Below are positions 53,093 to 61,993 of a stretch of DNA of 64,000 nt, one piece after another. Origin of the DNA: an uncultured Bacteroides sp. (lineage in GTDB: Bacteria; Bacteroidota; Bacteroidia; Bacteroidales; Bacteroidaceae); the NCBI GenBank assembly GCA_949294185.1, contig CASFGA010000010.1, positions 1 through 64,000 of the forward strand. Direction: 5' to 3'. Positions within the stretch are counted from its first letter, which is position 1. Every line of letters begins with the position of its first letter. The notes under the pieces are model-generated. The model did not search any database, was not told the DNA's origin, and saw nothing but the letters and a program-made list of their open reading frames with translations. Made by a program: the position numbers and the translations under genes.

Positions 53093-54088
53093 CTACCAAT
53101 TCACCACCGGCCAACCGTCGGAAGTCCATGTCATTTCCCTTATAATCAGTTTTGATGCACCGTCTTCGGCCACAGAGTAGGCATGACAGAGAAAATAATC
53201 CTTGCCATCGAGATGGTAAGCCGCATTATGGCCTACGCCGGCATAGTCCTTATTGCCCTGAATGACCAGTGAACCTCCGCCTTTTGCCATTGACTTCCCT
53301 TCCTTGTCCACGTAAGGCCCGGTGACTGACTTCGAGCGGCCCACCACAACCTTATAGTTACTCTTCAGTCCGCGGCAGCAATAATCAAACGACACGAAGA
53401 GATAATAATAATCTCCATGCTTCATGATGAAGGGAGCCTCCACCGCCCCGTCGCCCGGATCCTTGTCATCCAGTTCGAACGAGCGTTCGCGCCGGCAGAG
53501 TGAATACCACTCTTCGGGCTGAGCCACCTGCATCATGTCCTTTGTGAGCTTCACCATCTTGATTCCGTCCCAGAAAGAGCCGAAATTCATCCACGGCGTA
53601 CCGTCTTCATCCACGATGATATTCGGGTCGATGGCGTTCCACATGTCGCGGTTCGGCACCGACTGGATGATTTTCCCGTGGTCTGTCCATTTAAAGTCCG
53701 GAGATGCCGGGTCGAGTGTGGGATTAGTGGCATGGCCGATGGCGGAAGTATTCTTGGCAAAAGCCGAACAAGAATAAAACAGATGATACAATCCGTCGTG
53801 ATAGATGATGTCAGGCGCCCATGTATGGCCGCGATACCCGTCTATCGCCTCCACCGCCCACTGGGGAGCCTCTGCGAAAACCGGTTTTTCAAACTTCCAC
53901 CGCTTCAGATCCTTCGACGACATGACCGACACCCCCTGTCCGGTGGCAAAAAGATAATAGGTATCTCCCTGCTTGGCAAGCACCGGGTCATGAGTAAACG
54001 GATTATCCACCGTCTTTTCAGACTGGGCAAACCCGTTCATGCCCAGTCCTACTGACAAAGCCAATGTAAACAACAAATTCTTTTTCAT
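53093..54088 (-). CDS. GH43 glycoside hydrolase, arabinanase-like
   Basis: 331 residues with a signal peptide ending near GFAQ. The five-bladed propeller of GH43 is complete. The general base Asp is in THDPVLAK (about residue 33), the pKa-modulating Asp in AIDPNIIVDEDG, and the general acid Glu in GAVEAPFIMKHGDYYYLF. GHTWAPDIIYHDGLYHLFYS and the overall layout fit the endo-1,5-alpha-L-arabinanase branch of the family. It is 42 bp downstream of the hybrid regulator on the same strand and probably cotranscribed. Arabinan as substrate is inferred from family and neighbours. The start at 54088 (MKKNLLF) is used; MVM two codons earlier is possible. Confidence 0.87.
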   Translation of the reverse strand: MKKNLLFTLALSVGLGMNGFAQSEKTVDNPFTHDPVLAKQGDTYYLFATGQGVSVMSSKDLKRWKFEKPVFAEAPQWAVEAIDGYRGHTWAPDIIYHDGLYHLFYSCSAFAKNTSAIGHATNPTLDPASPDFKWTDHGKIIQSVPNRDMWNAIDPNIIVDEDGTPWMNFGSFWDGIKMVKLTKDMMQVAQPEEWYSLCRRERSFELDDKDPGDGAVEAPFIMKHGDYYYLFVSFDYCCRGLKSNYKVVVGRSKSVTGPYVDKEGKSMAKGGGSLVIQGNKDYAGVGHNAAYHLDGKDYFLCHAYSVAEDGASKLIIREMTWTSDGWPVVNW

Positions 54089-54130
54089 AACCATATTCTT
54101 TTATCTGTTAATTGTAAAACCTTTTTGCGC

Positions 54131-57100
54131 TTATTCTTCCAACAGACTGCTCGGCGTAACATTGAAATGCTTCGTGAAGCAGCGTGTAAAATACTTGGGA
54201 TCGTTGAATCCCACCTCGTAGGCAATTTCGGATATGTTCATCGAACGCGTCACCTTGTTCTTCAAAAGGAGTTCGCGGGCAAGGTTCAAACGGTAGTTGC
54301 GCATGAACTGGCCGGCCGACTGCCCGGTAAGGCTCTGCATCTTCTTGTTCAAAAGACTCTTGCTGATGCCCATCGCCACGATAAAGTCGCCCACTTCAAA
54401 CTCCGGATTCTTATAGTTTTCCTTTACCACCTTGATGGCCTTGTCCAAAAACTTCTTGTCGCCGGAATCTTCCTCTACTTCCAACGAATCGACATTCATG
54501 TTCATCGAAAATTTCATCTGGAACCGCTTGCGGTTTTCCAGGATGTTCGATATGCGGGCCAAGAGCATATTCTCATCAAACGGCTTCAGCAGATAGGCAT
54601 CCACCCCCATCCGGTAACTTTCCAGGCGCGCTTCGTCCGAAGTCTTGGCAGTAAGCATGAGGAAAGGTATGTGAGAAATCGAAAAGTCACTTTTCACCCG
54701 GCGAGACAGCTCTACTCCGTCCATGACAGGCATCATCAAATCGCTGATTATAAAGTCCACATTATACGACTTCAATATCTGAAGCGCCTCTTCACCCTGC
54801 GAAGCCTCCAGCACATTATAATATTCGCCCAAGATGGAACGGATATAATCACGCATATCCTTGTTGTCTTCCACCACCAACATGGTGAGCTTACTGTTTT
54901 TCGGAATCTCAGGAAGCACATAGCCGCTTGTTTCCGTCTTGATCTGGCGTTCATCTCCCCGCACCAAAGGGAGCAACACCCGGAAATTAGAGCCCCGAAC
55001 AGGATTATTCTTTACCGAAATGCTTCCTTCCAACGAGTCAACAAGCTTCTTGCACAGGTACAGACCGATGCCTGTACCGCTCTGTCCGCTCACCGATTCC
55101 TGACTCTGATTGTCCGATTGATAGAAGCAATCGAAAATACGGCCAAGGTCTCCCTCCGGAATGCCCTTTCCCGTATCACGAACGCCTATGAACAAACGCT
55201 CGCCTGCCTCGGTCTGCAAAGACGCCACATATACCGAAACACACCCGTCCTTTTGTGTAAACTTCAGTGCGTTGCTGATTAAATTGGTAAATATCTTATG
55301 CAAGATATCTTCGGCCAATATCATGCGAGAATCCGCCAAGTGCACAAAACAGCGGAAATCCACTCCTCTGCCCCGCGCATAATCGGCAAATGCCGGCAGA
55401 AGCTCTTCCAAAAAGCGTTTCAAGTCGCCATAATTGCTTACCACCTTCATGCGCCCTTCTTCCACCTTGCGGAAATCCATCAGTTGGTTAATCAAAGACA
55501 GCAGATACTTGGAGTTTCGCTCCACCAGATGCAGTTGTTCGATAACCTGGGGATTGTAACTCAACTTCAAGGCACGTTCAATAGGCCCCACTATCAGCGT
55601 CAGCGGCGTGCGGAACTCGTGCGTAATGTTGGTAAAGAACGCCAGTTTGTCGATAGTCAGCTCTTCCACCTTGCGCGACATCTCCAGTATCTTGTTTTTC
55701 TGACTGGTTATCTTCTCATTCGAGTCTTTCAGCAGCTCGTTCTGATGCGAAAGTTCCTCCTTTTGGTCAGACAGCAGCTTCTTTTGCTCTTCCAGTTCGT
55801 GCGTTCGCTCTTCTACTGTCAGGCGAAGAAGCTTCTGCTGACGCTGCAGGTCACGGAAACGCCAGTAAATGACGAGCAATACACACAAGACGATTATCAG
55901 TTTAAACCACATCGTCTTATAAAAATAAGGTATCACCCTGATGGACAGTTCCCGCACAGGAGACACAAAATTTTTTCCGTCGGAAGCATAGCGCAGTTGG
56001 AAGGTATACTTCCCGGCTTCCAAACTGGTATAAGAGACAGAGTGCTGAGTAGCCGGCACCGTTACCCATTCATCGTTGAAGCCTTTCAGGCGATAAGCGT
56101 AGCGCGCCAAGGCGGAAGGGTTATAATCCAACGACGCAAAATTGACAGTAAGGGACTTGTCACGCTCATGAATGGACAAAACTCCCTCTTCCGCCTGAAG
56201 TTCTTCTCCGAAACAGGAGAGATGAGTGAACACCAACGGAAAGGAAACCGCCGTTTCAGCACGCGGAAGGATGCGTATTTCCGACAATCCCTCGATACTC
56301 CCCACATAAAGCGCACCGGTATGCGATCCGCCGGTGGCATTCCAATAGAACTGATTACTGGGAAGCCCGTCGTATTTCGTAAAATTCTGGAAAGACTGGT
56401 TTTTCGGCATAAAGCAAGACAAGCCATTATTGGTCGCCAGCCACAGATGGCCCTCATTATCCTCCCAGATGCCTCTTACACTATTGTTTATCAGTCCGTC
56501 ACTCGTTCGGTATGCCTTGAATGACAAGTCTTTTCCCTTACCTGTCACCTGATAGAAACCATTGCCGTTCGTACCGATCCACACGGTGCCATCCTTGCCT
56601 TCAAAGACCGAAGTGACCCGTTCGGCCACGACTTCGGAAGGATTGTCAAGCTTATGGTCGTACAAGACATAATCCATCCTGCCTTCCTTATAGGCATTCA
56701 GGTCTATCCGATACAGTCCGGCTGTCACCCCCATCCACAAAAATCCGTCATGCGTAATGCATCCGCCCAATGAGCCCAGAATCTTTCCCTTTCGCTTGCC
56801 TTCAAACGGATCGCTGACCTTGCCCGTCTCCGGATTATAAACCAACAGATTGTCACTGGAGCCGATCCACAACAGGCGGTTTATGGCATCATAAAGCAAG
56901 ACACTGATGTATCCCTGCTCTGAACCCGTAGCTCCCGGCATCGGGATAGGATGGAATGTTTTATCCGACAAGTTCGAACGGCTCACCCATCCAAGTCCTC
57001 CGCCCCATGTCCCCACATACATGCGCGTTTGTCCGTCGGAAGCCAGTGCGCTGACCGAGTTATGGCTCAAGCGTGCCGGCGGCTCCGCTGTATAATGCTC

Positions 57101-58306
57101 GAATCCCGTCTTCCCCGGACGCCGGAGATTCAGTCCTCTTTCCACAGTCCCGACCCAAAGCGTACCGTCGTCTTCCTCCAATATTGCATTGACAAGATTA
57201 CCCGAAATGCTTCCCTTGTCCTGGAAAGAATGACGGTAATTGTGTATCTGAAGCGGCGAAAGCAGCATCTTGTTCAGGCCGCCCACCTCCGTGCCAATCC
57301 AAAGCATGTTCTTGTCGGCCAGCAAACAGTTGATGAAATTGCAACTCAGCCCGTTTATATCCGTCCCTCCGTCAGGCTGCTGTATGCGGATGAAGTCATC
57401 CGTCACTGCATTATAGAGATTCAGTCCTTTCAGCGTGGCGACAACCAATGTCCCGTCGGGCGCAAGATTGATATCTGTCACATAATTCTGCGACAAAGAA
57501 TGCGAATCATGCTCGTCAAACAGATAGCTTTTCGTAATCCCCGTATTGATGCTGTAGCGGTAAAGTCCGGTATTCGTCCCGATCCACATATCGTTCTGCC
57601 AATGAAAAAGACACAGCATCGTGGATTCCGAAAGGAAAGCAAAGGAATCCGGAGCAGGAACAGGCTGCTGAGCGGTGGAAACACTTTCCTTAATCAGGCA
57701 CAAACGGCCAATACAGTCAAACCATATATACCCGTCGGCTTCACAAAAGGCCAAAGAGCGGCTGAACGGATAGAGATCGCATATCCTGACAATGGCATCC
57801 ACCCGTCCCTCCGCGGTCAGCGAAATCTTGTAAAGGCCGTCATCCGCCGCCATCCAGATATTCCCCGTCGACGAACAATAGACAAAAGAGGAAGGCTTCA
57901 CCGCAAAATCGGCCAGACCGCCGCCCAACGATTCCGGCCTTACCGTCACAAGCCGCCTTGCATCCAGTATATCCAGCCCTTGCTCGCCCGCCATCCAGAT
58001 ACGGCCGAAACGGTCTTCGCAGAACTTGCTCACAAAATTATTTTTCAACTTCACCTTACCGGAAAAGGCATTGAAGGTAAGAAATTCATAACCGTCGTAT
58101 CTTGTCACGCCATCGCCGCCCGTAGAAATCCACAAGAAGCCCTGACTGTCTTTCATCAAGTCTTCCACATAGTTTTGAGGCAGCCCGTCGTCCATTGTCA
58201 GGTGCGTAAAGATATAGTGCCCCTCTCTACCCAAAGAAAAAGCAGGCAGCACTCCCTCAACCAGGCAAACAAAAACCGCTAACAGCCATGCATTTATTTT
58301 CATCAT
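54131..58306 (-). CDS. Hybrid two-component system sensor/regulator (HTCS)
   Basis: 1391 residues, one polypeptide spanning the inner membrane. Signal peptide about 1-24. A periplasmic propeller of reg_prop repeats, about 30-720 (DGLPQNYVEDLMKDSQGFLW, SLSQNYVTDINLAPDGTLVV), then a Y_Y_Y domain (LEAGKYTFQLRYASDG) and a membrane helix near 800 (FKLIIVLCVLLVIYW). A coiled-coil linker leads to HisKA with His near 888 (FFTNITHEFRTPL), HATPase (NLISNALKF, DTGKGIPEGDLG, GTGIGLYLCKKL), a receiver with phospho-Asp near 1189 (FIISDLMMPVMDG) and a C-terminal AraC HTH (MNISEIAYEVGFNDPKYFTR). HTCS proteins sense oligosaccharides and activate the adjacent locus; here arabino-oligosaccharides are the likely signal. 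Confidence 0.93.
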   Translation of the reverse strand: MMKINAWLLAVFVCLVEGVLPAFSLGREGHYIFTHLTMDDGLPQNYVEDLMKDSQGFLWISTGGDGVTRYDGYEFLTFNAFSGKVKLKNNFVSKFCEDRFGRIWMAGEQGLDILDARRLVTVRPESLGGGLADFAVKPSSFVYCSSTGNIWMAADDGLYKISLTAEGRVDAIVRICDLYPFSRSLAFCEADGYIWFDCIGRLCLIKESVSTAQQPVPAPDSFAFLSESTMLCLFHWQNDMWIGTNTGLYRYSINTGITKSYLFDEHDSHSLSQNYVTDINLAPDGTLVVATLKGLNLYNAVTDDFIRIQQPDGGTDINGLSCNFINCLLADKNMLWIGTEVGGLNKMLLSPLQIHNYRHSFQDKGSISGNLVNAILEEDDGTLWVGTVERGLNLRRPGKTGFEHYTAEPPARLSHNSVSALASDGQTRMYVGTWGGGLGWVSRSNLSDKTFHPIPMPGATGSEQGYISVLLYDAINRLLWIGSSDNLLVYNPETGKVSDPFEGKRKGKILGSLGGCITHDGFLWMGVTAGLYRIDLNAYKEGRMDYVLYDHKLDNPSEVVAERVTSVFEGKDGTVWIGTNGNGFYQVTGKGKDLSFKAYRTSDGLINNSVRGIWEDNEGHLWLATNNGLSCFMPKNQSFQNFTKYDGLPSNQFYWNATGGSHTGALYVGSIEGLSEIRILPRAETAVSFPLVFTHLSCFGEELQAEEGVLSIHERDKSLTVNFASLDYNPSALARYAYRLKGFNDEWVTVPATQHSVSYTSLEAGKYTFQLRYASDGKNFVSPVRELSIRVIPYFYKTMWFKLIIVLCVLLVIYWRFRDLQRQQKLLRLTVEERTHELEEQKKLLSDQKEELSHQNELLKDSNEKITSQKNKILEMSRKVEELTIDKLAFFTNITHEFRTPLTLIVGPIERALKLSYNPQVIEQLHLVERNSKYLLSLINQLMDFRKVEEGRMKVVSNYGDLKRFLEELLPAFADYARGRGVDFRCFVHLADSRMILAEDILHKIFTNLISNALKFTQKDGCVSVYVASLQTEAGERLFIGVRDTGKGIPEGDLGRIFDCFYQSDNQSQESVSGQSGTGIGLYLCKKLVDSLEGSISVKNNPVRGSNFRVLLPLVRGDERQIKTETSGYVLPEIPKNSKLTMLVVEDNKDMRDYIRSILGEYYNVLEASQGEEALQILKSYNVDFIISDLMMPVMDGVELSRRVKSDFSISHIPFLMLTAKTSDEARLESYRMGVDAYLLKPFDENMLLARISNILENRKRFQMKFSMNMNVDSLEVEEDSGDKKFLDKAIKVVKENYKNPEFEVGDFIVAMGISKSLLNKKMQSLTGQSAGQFMRNYRLNLARELLLKNKVTRSMNISEIAYEVGFNDPKYFTRCFTKHFNVTPSSLLEE

Positions 58307-58325
58307 ATTTCATTCTTTATGTCAA

Positions 58326-58357
58326 CAAATATAATCCATCCGCACCACAGGGGCAAA
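58326..58357 (-). promoter_or_regulatory. Promoter of the HTCS gene
   Basis: On the minus strand TTTG (58354-58357), 20 nt, then TATATTTG (58326-58333). The ATG at 58306 is only about 20 nt from the -7 element, so the leader is very short. The strong match suggests constitutive low-level expression, as is usual for HTCS genes. Confidence 0.7.
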
Positions 58358-58386
58358 TTCTGCCGGAGAAAATGCAGACAAATGGC

Positions 58387-58419
58387 TAAATGTCCACCAA
58401 AGAAGATTAAATGTCCACC
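58387..58419 (+). promoter_or_regulatory. Candidate HTCS operator (two direct repeats)
   Basis: TAAATGTCCACC occurs twice in direct orientation at 58387-58398 and 58408-58419, exactly 21 bp apart, i.e. two helical turns. The flanks also agree (G-x-Y before, A-G after). It lies about 70 bp upstream of the -7 element of the GH43/GH51 transcription unit and 30 bp from the HTCS promoter. Two AraC-type DNA-binding domains side by side would fit this spacing. The function is inference. Confidence 0.6.
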
Positions 58420-58488
58420 CCAGCATAGCCGTCAAGCGGCTAATTTTGCAAATAAACCATTCATACCGGTTTATATATTGAGGTTAGT

Positions 58489-58496
58489 TAAATTTG
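58489..58496 (+). promoter_or_regulatory. -7 element of the GH43 (58563) gene
   Basis: TAAATTTG matches TAnnTTTG and lies 66 nt before the ATG. No TTTG is found at the -33 position (CCGG there), consistent with a promoter that needs an activator. Confidence 0.5.
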
Positions 58497-58562
58497 TATC
58501 ACTACACGGACAGATTTTCATGCGGAGTCTGTCTGTGTTTGATACTTAAAAAAACGAAAAAC

Positions 58563-59540
58563 ATGCTATCAAAAATCAAGACAGTCTTATTAAGCGTAAC
58601 GCTGACCCTCGGAACAGTTTCCGTGATGGGAGCAGACAGAGACACGACCTTTGTTGCCTCGGGCAATCCTATTGTAAAATACAAATATCTGGGAGATCCG
58701 GCCGCCTTAGTCCACGACGGAACGGTCTATATCTATGCAGGACACGACGAGTCTCCGGCTCCCGAACAATATTATCTGATGAACGAATGGTGTATTCTCT
58801 CGACCAAAGACATGAAAACCTTTACCGAACACGCCTATACACTCAAGGCAAAAGATTTCAAATGGGCTAAAGGGGAAGCCTGGGCAAGTCAGGTCATCGA
58901 GCGCAACGGCAAGTTCTACTGGTATGTCACGGTCGAACACGCCACTATCCCGGGCAAATCCATCGGGGTTGCCGTAAGCGACTCTCCTCTCGGCCCGTTC
59001 AAAGACGCGCGTGGCTCGGCCTTAATCACCAATGACATGACCACCGAATACACTTCCATACGGTGGGACGACATCGACCCCACCGTATTCATCGACGATG
59101 ACGGCCAGGCATATCTGTTTTGGGGGAACACACAGTGTTATTATGCCAAGCTGAAAGAAAACATGACTGAGCTTGACGGGCCGATTGTCCCGATAAAACT
59201 CCCCCGCTTCACCGAAGCTCCGTGGATTCACAAGCACGGCGACTGGTATTACCTTTCATTCGCATCGGAATTTCCTGAGAAGATTTGCTATGCCATGAGC
59301 AAAAACATAAACGGCCCGTGGGAATATAAAGGTATACTGAACGAAATAGCCGGAAACTCAAACACCAACCATCAGTCGATTATCGAGTTCAAGGGAAAGG
59401 ACTACTTCATCTACCACAACGGAAGCATCAATCCTGACGGATGCGGCTACCGCCGCGCCCTTTGCATAGACCGTCTGTTCTATAATGCCGACGGTACAAT
59501 CCGGCGCATCCAAATGACTACGGAGGGTATTTCAGAATAA
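58563..59540 (+). CDS. GH43 glycoside hydrolase, probable arabinofuranosidase or xylosidase
   Basis: 325 residues with a signal peptide ending near VMGADR. The GH43 catalytic set is present: Asp in YLGDPAALVHDGTVYIY, Asp in DIDPTVFIDDDGQAYLFW, and Glu in FTEAPWIHKHGDWYYLSF. It belongs to a different branch from the GH43 at 53093; the KYKYLGDPAALVHDG start and GYRRALCIDRLFYN end suit exo-acting members that act on arabinose- or xylose-containing side chains. The start at 58563 (MLSKIKTVLL) begins the signal peptide; the in-frame start at 58494 overlaps the -7 element. The GH51 gene follows on the same strand. Confidence 0.87.
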   Translation: MLSKIKTVLLSVTLTLGTVSVMGADRDTTFVASGNPIVKYKYLGDPAALVHDGTVYIYAGHDESPAPEQYYLMNEWCILSTKDMKTFTEHAYTLKAKDFKWAKGEAWASQVIERNGKFYWYVTVEHATIPGKSIGVAVSDSPLGPFKDARGSALITNDMTTEYTSIRWDDIDPTVFIDDDGQAYLFWGNTQCYYAKLKENMTELDGPIVPIKLPRFTEAPWIHKHGDWYYLSFASEFPEKICYAMSKNINGPWEYKGILNEIAGNSNTNHQSIIEFKGKDYFIYHNGSINPDGCGYRRALCIDRLFYNADGTIRRIQMTTEGISE

Positions 59541-59551
59541 AATAAAATCAT

Positions 59552-59559
59552 TATATTTG
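59552..59559 (+). promoter_or_regulatory. -7 element before the GH51 gene
   Basis: TATATTTG lies in the 42-bp gap between the GH43 and GH51 genes, 24 nt before the ATG. No clear -33 is seen. It may give the GH51 gene some expression of its own. Confidence 0.4.
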
Positions 59560-59582
59560 CTACGTATTAAAATCATATAACC

Positions 59583-61556
59583 ATGAACAAACATTTCGCT
59601 TTTTTCTCGGCATTGGCGCTATCGGCAAGCATAGGCTTGAACGCGCAAAATGCAAACCAGATGGTCATTCAGGCCAATAAGATAGGGGCTGAAATCCAAC
59701 CGACCATGTACGGACATTTTTTTGAAGACATCAACTACGGCGCAGACGGGGGCTTGTATGCAGAATTAGTCAAGAACCGCTCGTTCGACTTCCCGCAAAA
59801 CTTCATGGGATGGGACATCTTCGGAAAAGTGACCCTGCAAAACGACGGCCCGTTTGAACGTAATCCGCACTATGTACGCCTTTCCGATCCGGGACATGTG
59901 CACAAACGCACCGGAATCGAGAACGAAGGATTTTTCGGCATCGGCATCAAGGCAAACGAGAAATACCGTTTCACTGTATGGGCACGCGGAGAAAACCAAA
60001 AGATTATTGTCGAACTGATCGACAATGCTTCAATGGGAGAATCGCAAGTAATCACTTCACAGGAACTGGCCATCAATTCCAAAGAATGGAAGAAGTATGA
60101 AGTCATTCTTACCCCGGGAGAAACACAGCCCAAAGCGCATCTCCGCATTTTCCTGGCTTCTCCGGGCGATGTAGATCTGGAGCATGTCTCACTTTTCCCC
60201 GTGGATACCTGGAAAGGACGCGAGAACGGACTGCGTAAAGACCTCGTGCAAGCGCTGGTTGATACCAAGCCGGGCGTATTCCGCTTCCCGGGAGGATGTA
60301 TCGTTGAAGGTACCGACCTGGCCACCCGCTATAACTGGAAAAATTCTGTAGGCCCGGTAGAGAACCGTCCGATCAATGAAAACCGCTGGCATTATACTTT
60401 CCCGCACCGTTTCTTCCCGGACTATTTCCAGACTTACGGCATGGGATTCTACGAGCTTTTCCTGTTGGCGGAAGATATGGGTGCTGAACCGCTTCCCGTT
60501 TTGAGCTGCGGTCTGGCATGCCAATTCCAGAATGACGACCCGAAGGCACATGTTCCGGTCGACCAACTGGACAGCTACATTCAGGATGCACTTGACCTGA
60601 TAGAGTTTGCCAATGGCGACACCAGCACCAAATGGGGCAAACTGCGCGCCGACATGGGTCATCCCGCTCCGTTCGACCTGAAATTTATCGGTATCGGCAA
60701 TGAACAATGGGGACCGGAATATCCGGCACGCCTGAAACAGTTTGTTGAAGCTATCCGCAAGGCATATCCCGACATGAAGATTATCGGTTCATCCGGACCG
60801 AACTCAGAAGGCAAGGACTTTGAATACCTGTGGCCGGAAATGAAGAAACTCAAGGTAGACCTTGTAGACGAACACTTCTACCGTCCGGAAAACTGGTTCC
60901 TGAAGTCAGGAAACCGTTATGACAACTACGACCGCAAAGGCCCGAAAGTATTTGCCGGAGAATATGCCTGCCACGGTGCCGGAAAGAAATGGAATCACTT
61001 CCATGCTTCCCTGCTCGAAGCCGCTTTCCTGACCGGCGTTGAACGCAACGCCGATGTGGTTCACATGGCAACTTACGCTCCGCTGTTGGCTCATGTGGAA
61101 GGATGGCAATGGCGTCCGGACCTTATCTGGTTTGACAATCTGCGTTCTGTACGCACATGCACCTGGTATGTACAGTCACTCTACGGACATTACAAGGGAA
61201 CAAATGTCGTTCCTCTTACAATGAACAAACAAGCCGTAAGCGGACAGGAAGGACAAAATGGCTTGTTCGCGAGTGCCGTTTGGGACGAGCCGACTCAAAG
61301 CTATATCGTCAAGATAGCCAATACATCCGACAAGGCCCAACAGGTGAATCTGGAGTTCAAGGGATTGAAAAAATCCGCGAAATTAGGAGAAGGCAAAGTG
61401 ATTACCCTGCATTCAGACAATCCGGATGCTGAGAACACACTGGACAACCCGAATCTGATTGTTCCGAAAGAAGCGTCTGTCAACATCGAAGGCAATACAC
61501 TGAACACGGAAGTAGGTGCCATGACCTTCGCTGTATACACGTTCAAGAAACTTTAA
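59583..61556 (+). CDS. GH51 alpha-L-arabinofuranosidase
   Basis: 657 residues, retaining enzyme that removes terminal alpha-L-arabinofuranose from arabinan and its oligosaccharides. Signal peptide ends near GLNAQN. An N-terminal carbohydrate-binding-like region (about 80-200) precedes the TIM barrel. The acid/base is Glu374 in IGNEQWGPEYP and the nucleophile Glu430 in LVDEHFYRP. FRFPGGCIVEG and the C-terminal beta-sandwich (VNIEGNTLNTEVGAMTFAVY) are typical. Together with the GH43 arabinanase it would complete arabinan breakdown to arabinose in the periplasm. Confidence 0.95.
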   Translation: MNKHFAFFSALALSASIGLNAQNANQMVIQANKIGAEIQPTMYGHFFEDINYGADGGLYAELVKNRSFDFPQNFMGWDIFGKVTLQNDGPFERNPHYVRLSDPGHVHKRTGIENEGFFGIGIKANEKYRFTVWARGENQKIIVELIDNASMGESQVITSQELAINSKEWKKYEVILTPGETQPKAHLRIFLASPGDVDLEHVSLFPVDTWKGRENGLRKDLVQALVDTKPGVFRFPGGCIVEGTDLATRYNWKNSVGPVENRPINENRWHYTFPHRFFPDYFQTYGMGFYELFLLAEDMGAEPLPVLSCGLACQFQNDDPKAHVPVDQLDSYIQDALDLIEFANGDTSTKWGKLRADMGHPAPFDLKFIGIGNEQWGPEYPARLKQFVEAIRKAYPDMKIIGSSGPNSEGKDFEYLWPEMKKLKVDLVDEHFYRPENWFLKSGNRYDNYDRKGPKVFAGEYACHGAGKKWNHFHASLLEAAFLTGVERNADVVHMATYAPLLAHVEGWQWRPDLIWFDNLRSVRTCTWYVQSLYGHYKGTNVVPLTMNKQAVSGQEGQNGLFASAVWDEPTQSYIVKIANTSDKAQQVNLEFKGLKKSAKLGEGKVITLHSDNPDAENTLDNPNLIVPKEASVNIEGNTLNTEVGAMTFAVYTFKKL

Positions 61557-61577
61557 CTGTATATCCTGTACTTTTTC

Positions 61578-61613
61578 AAAGCCCGGACTGCCCATACTGC
61601 AAATCCGGGCTTT
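61578..61613 (+). terminator. Terminator after the GH51 gene
   Basis: A perfect 10-bp stem, AAAGCCCGGA (61578-61587) with TCCGGGCTTT (61604-61613), then TTATTTTG. It lies 21 nt after the stop. Confidence 0.85.
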
Positions 61614-61707
61614 TATTTTGCTCAGACATTCCAAATGTTTAAGAGGATTAATCCGTCCGGCCAATTCCTTAATCTATGTTATAAAGCACTGTTTTATAGC
61701 CGAAATA

Positions 61708-61738
61708 TTTGCAGATTACCGAAAAGTCAGTACCTTTG
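61708..61738 (+). promoter_or_regulatory. Promoter of the candidate small RNA
   Basis: TTTG (61708-61711), exactly 19 nt, then TACCTTTG (61731-61738): a full match to the Bacteroides consensus in a place with no downstream gene on the same strand. Confidence 0.75.
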
Positions 61739-61743
61739 TACTG

Positions 61744-61806
61744 TGTTTTTCATAGTATTAGATTTAAGGTTAACAAAGGTTGGAGTACAGCGGTACTCCT
61801 TTTTTT
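61744..61806 (+). ncRNA. Candidate small RNA (about 60 nt)
   Basis: A perfect promoter at 61708-61738 is followed by an unstructured AT-rich stretch (61744-61780, containing AGTATTAGATTTAAGG) and a hairpin GGAGTAC (61782-61788) with GTACTCC (61793-61799) that runs straight into seven T. The whole unit fits a short independent transcript. No start codon or open frame follows; the next gene is on the minus strand and convergent. The core sequence looks like one that recurs in Bacteroides intergenic regions, but that is memory, not a search. The rest of the gap to 61993 shows nothing else. Confidence 0.6.
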
Positions 61807-61993
61807 ATGCCCTTACATCAGACCAGCCAACGATACTTCGACAGAAAGCACGGTCAAACCCTATATACAACGAAGCTCCACCGTTCTCACAGCAGAGCTT
61901 CGTCCAATATAAAAAACTTTTATTGACCGGTCATACGACATTTCCACGGTGGTCAAACGCTCTTCGCCCCAAGACAGAAATTCCCGGCACAGC

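Noticed and set aside
56951..58282. 443-codon plus-strand open frame
   Set aside because: Antisense to the propeller part of the HTCS gene, which is clearly coding.
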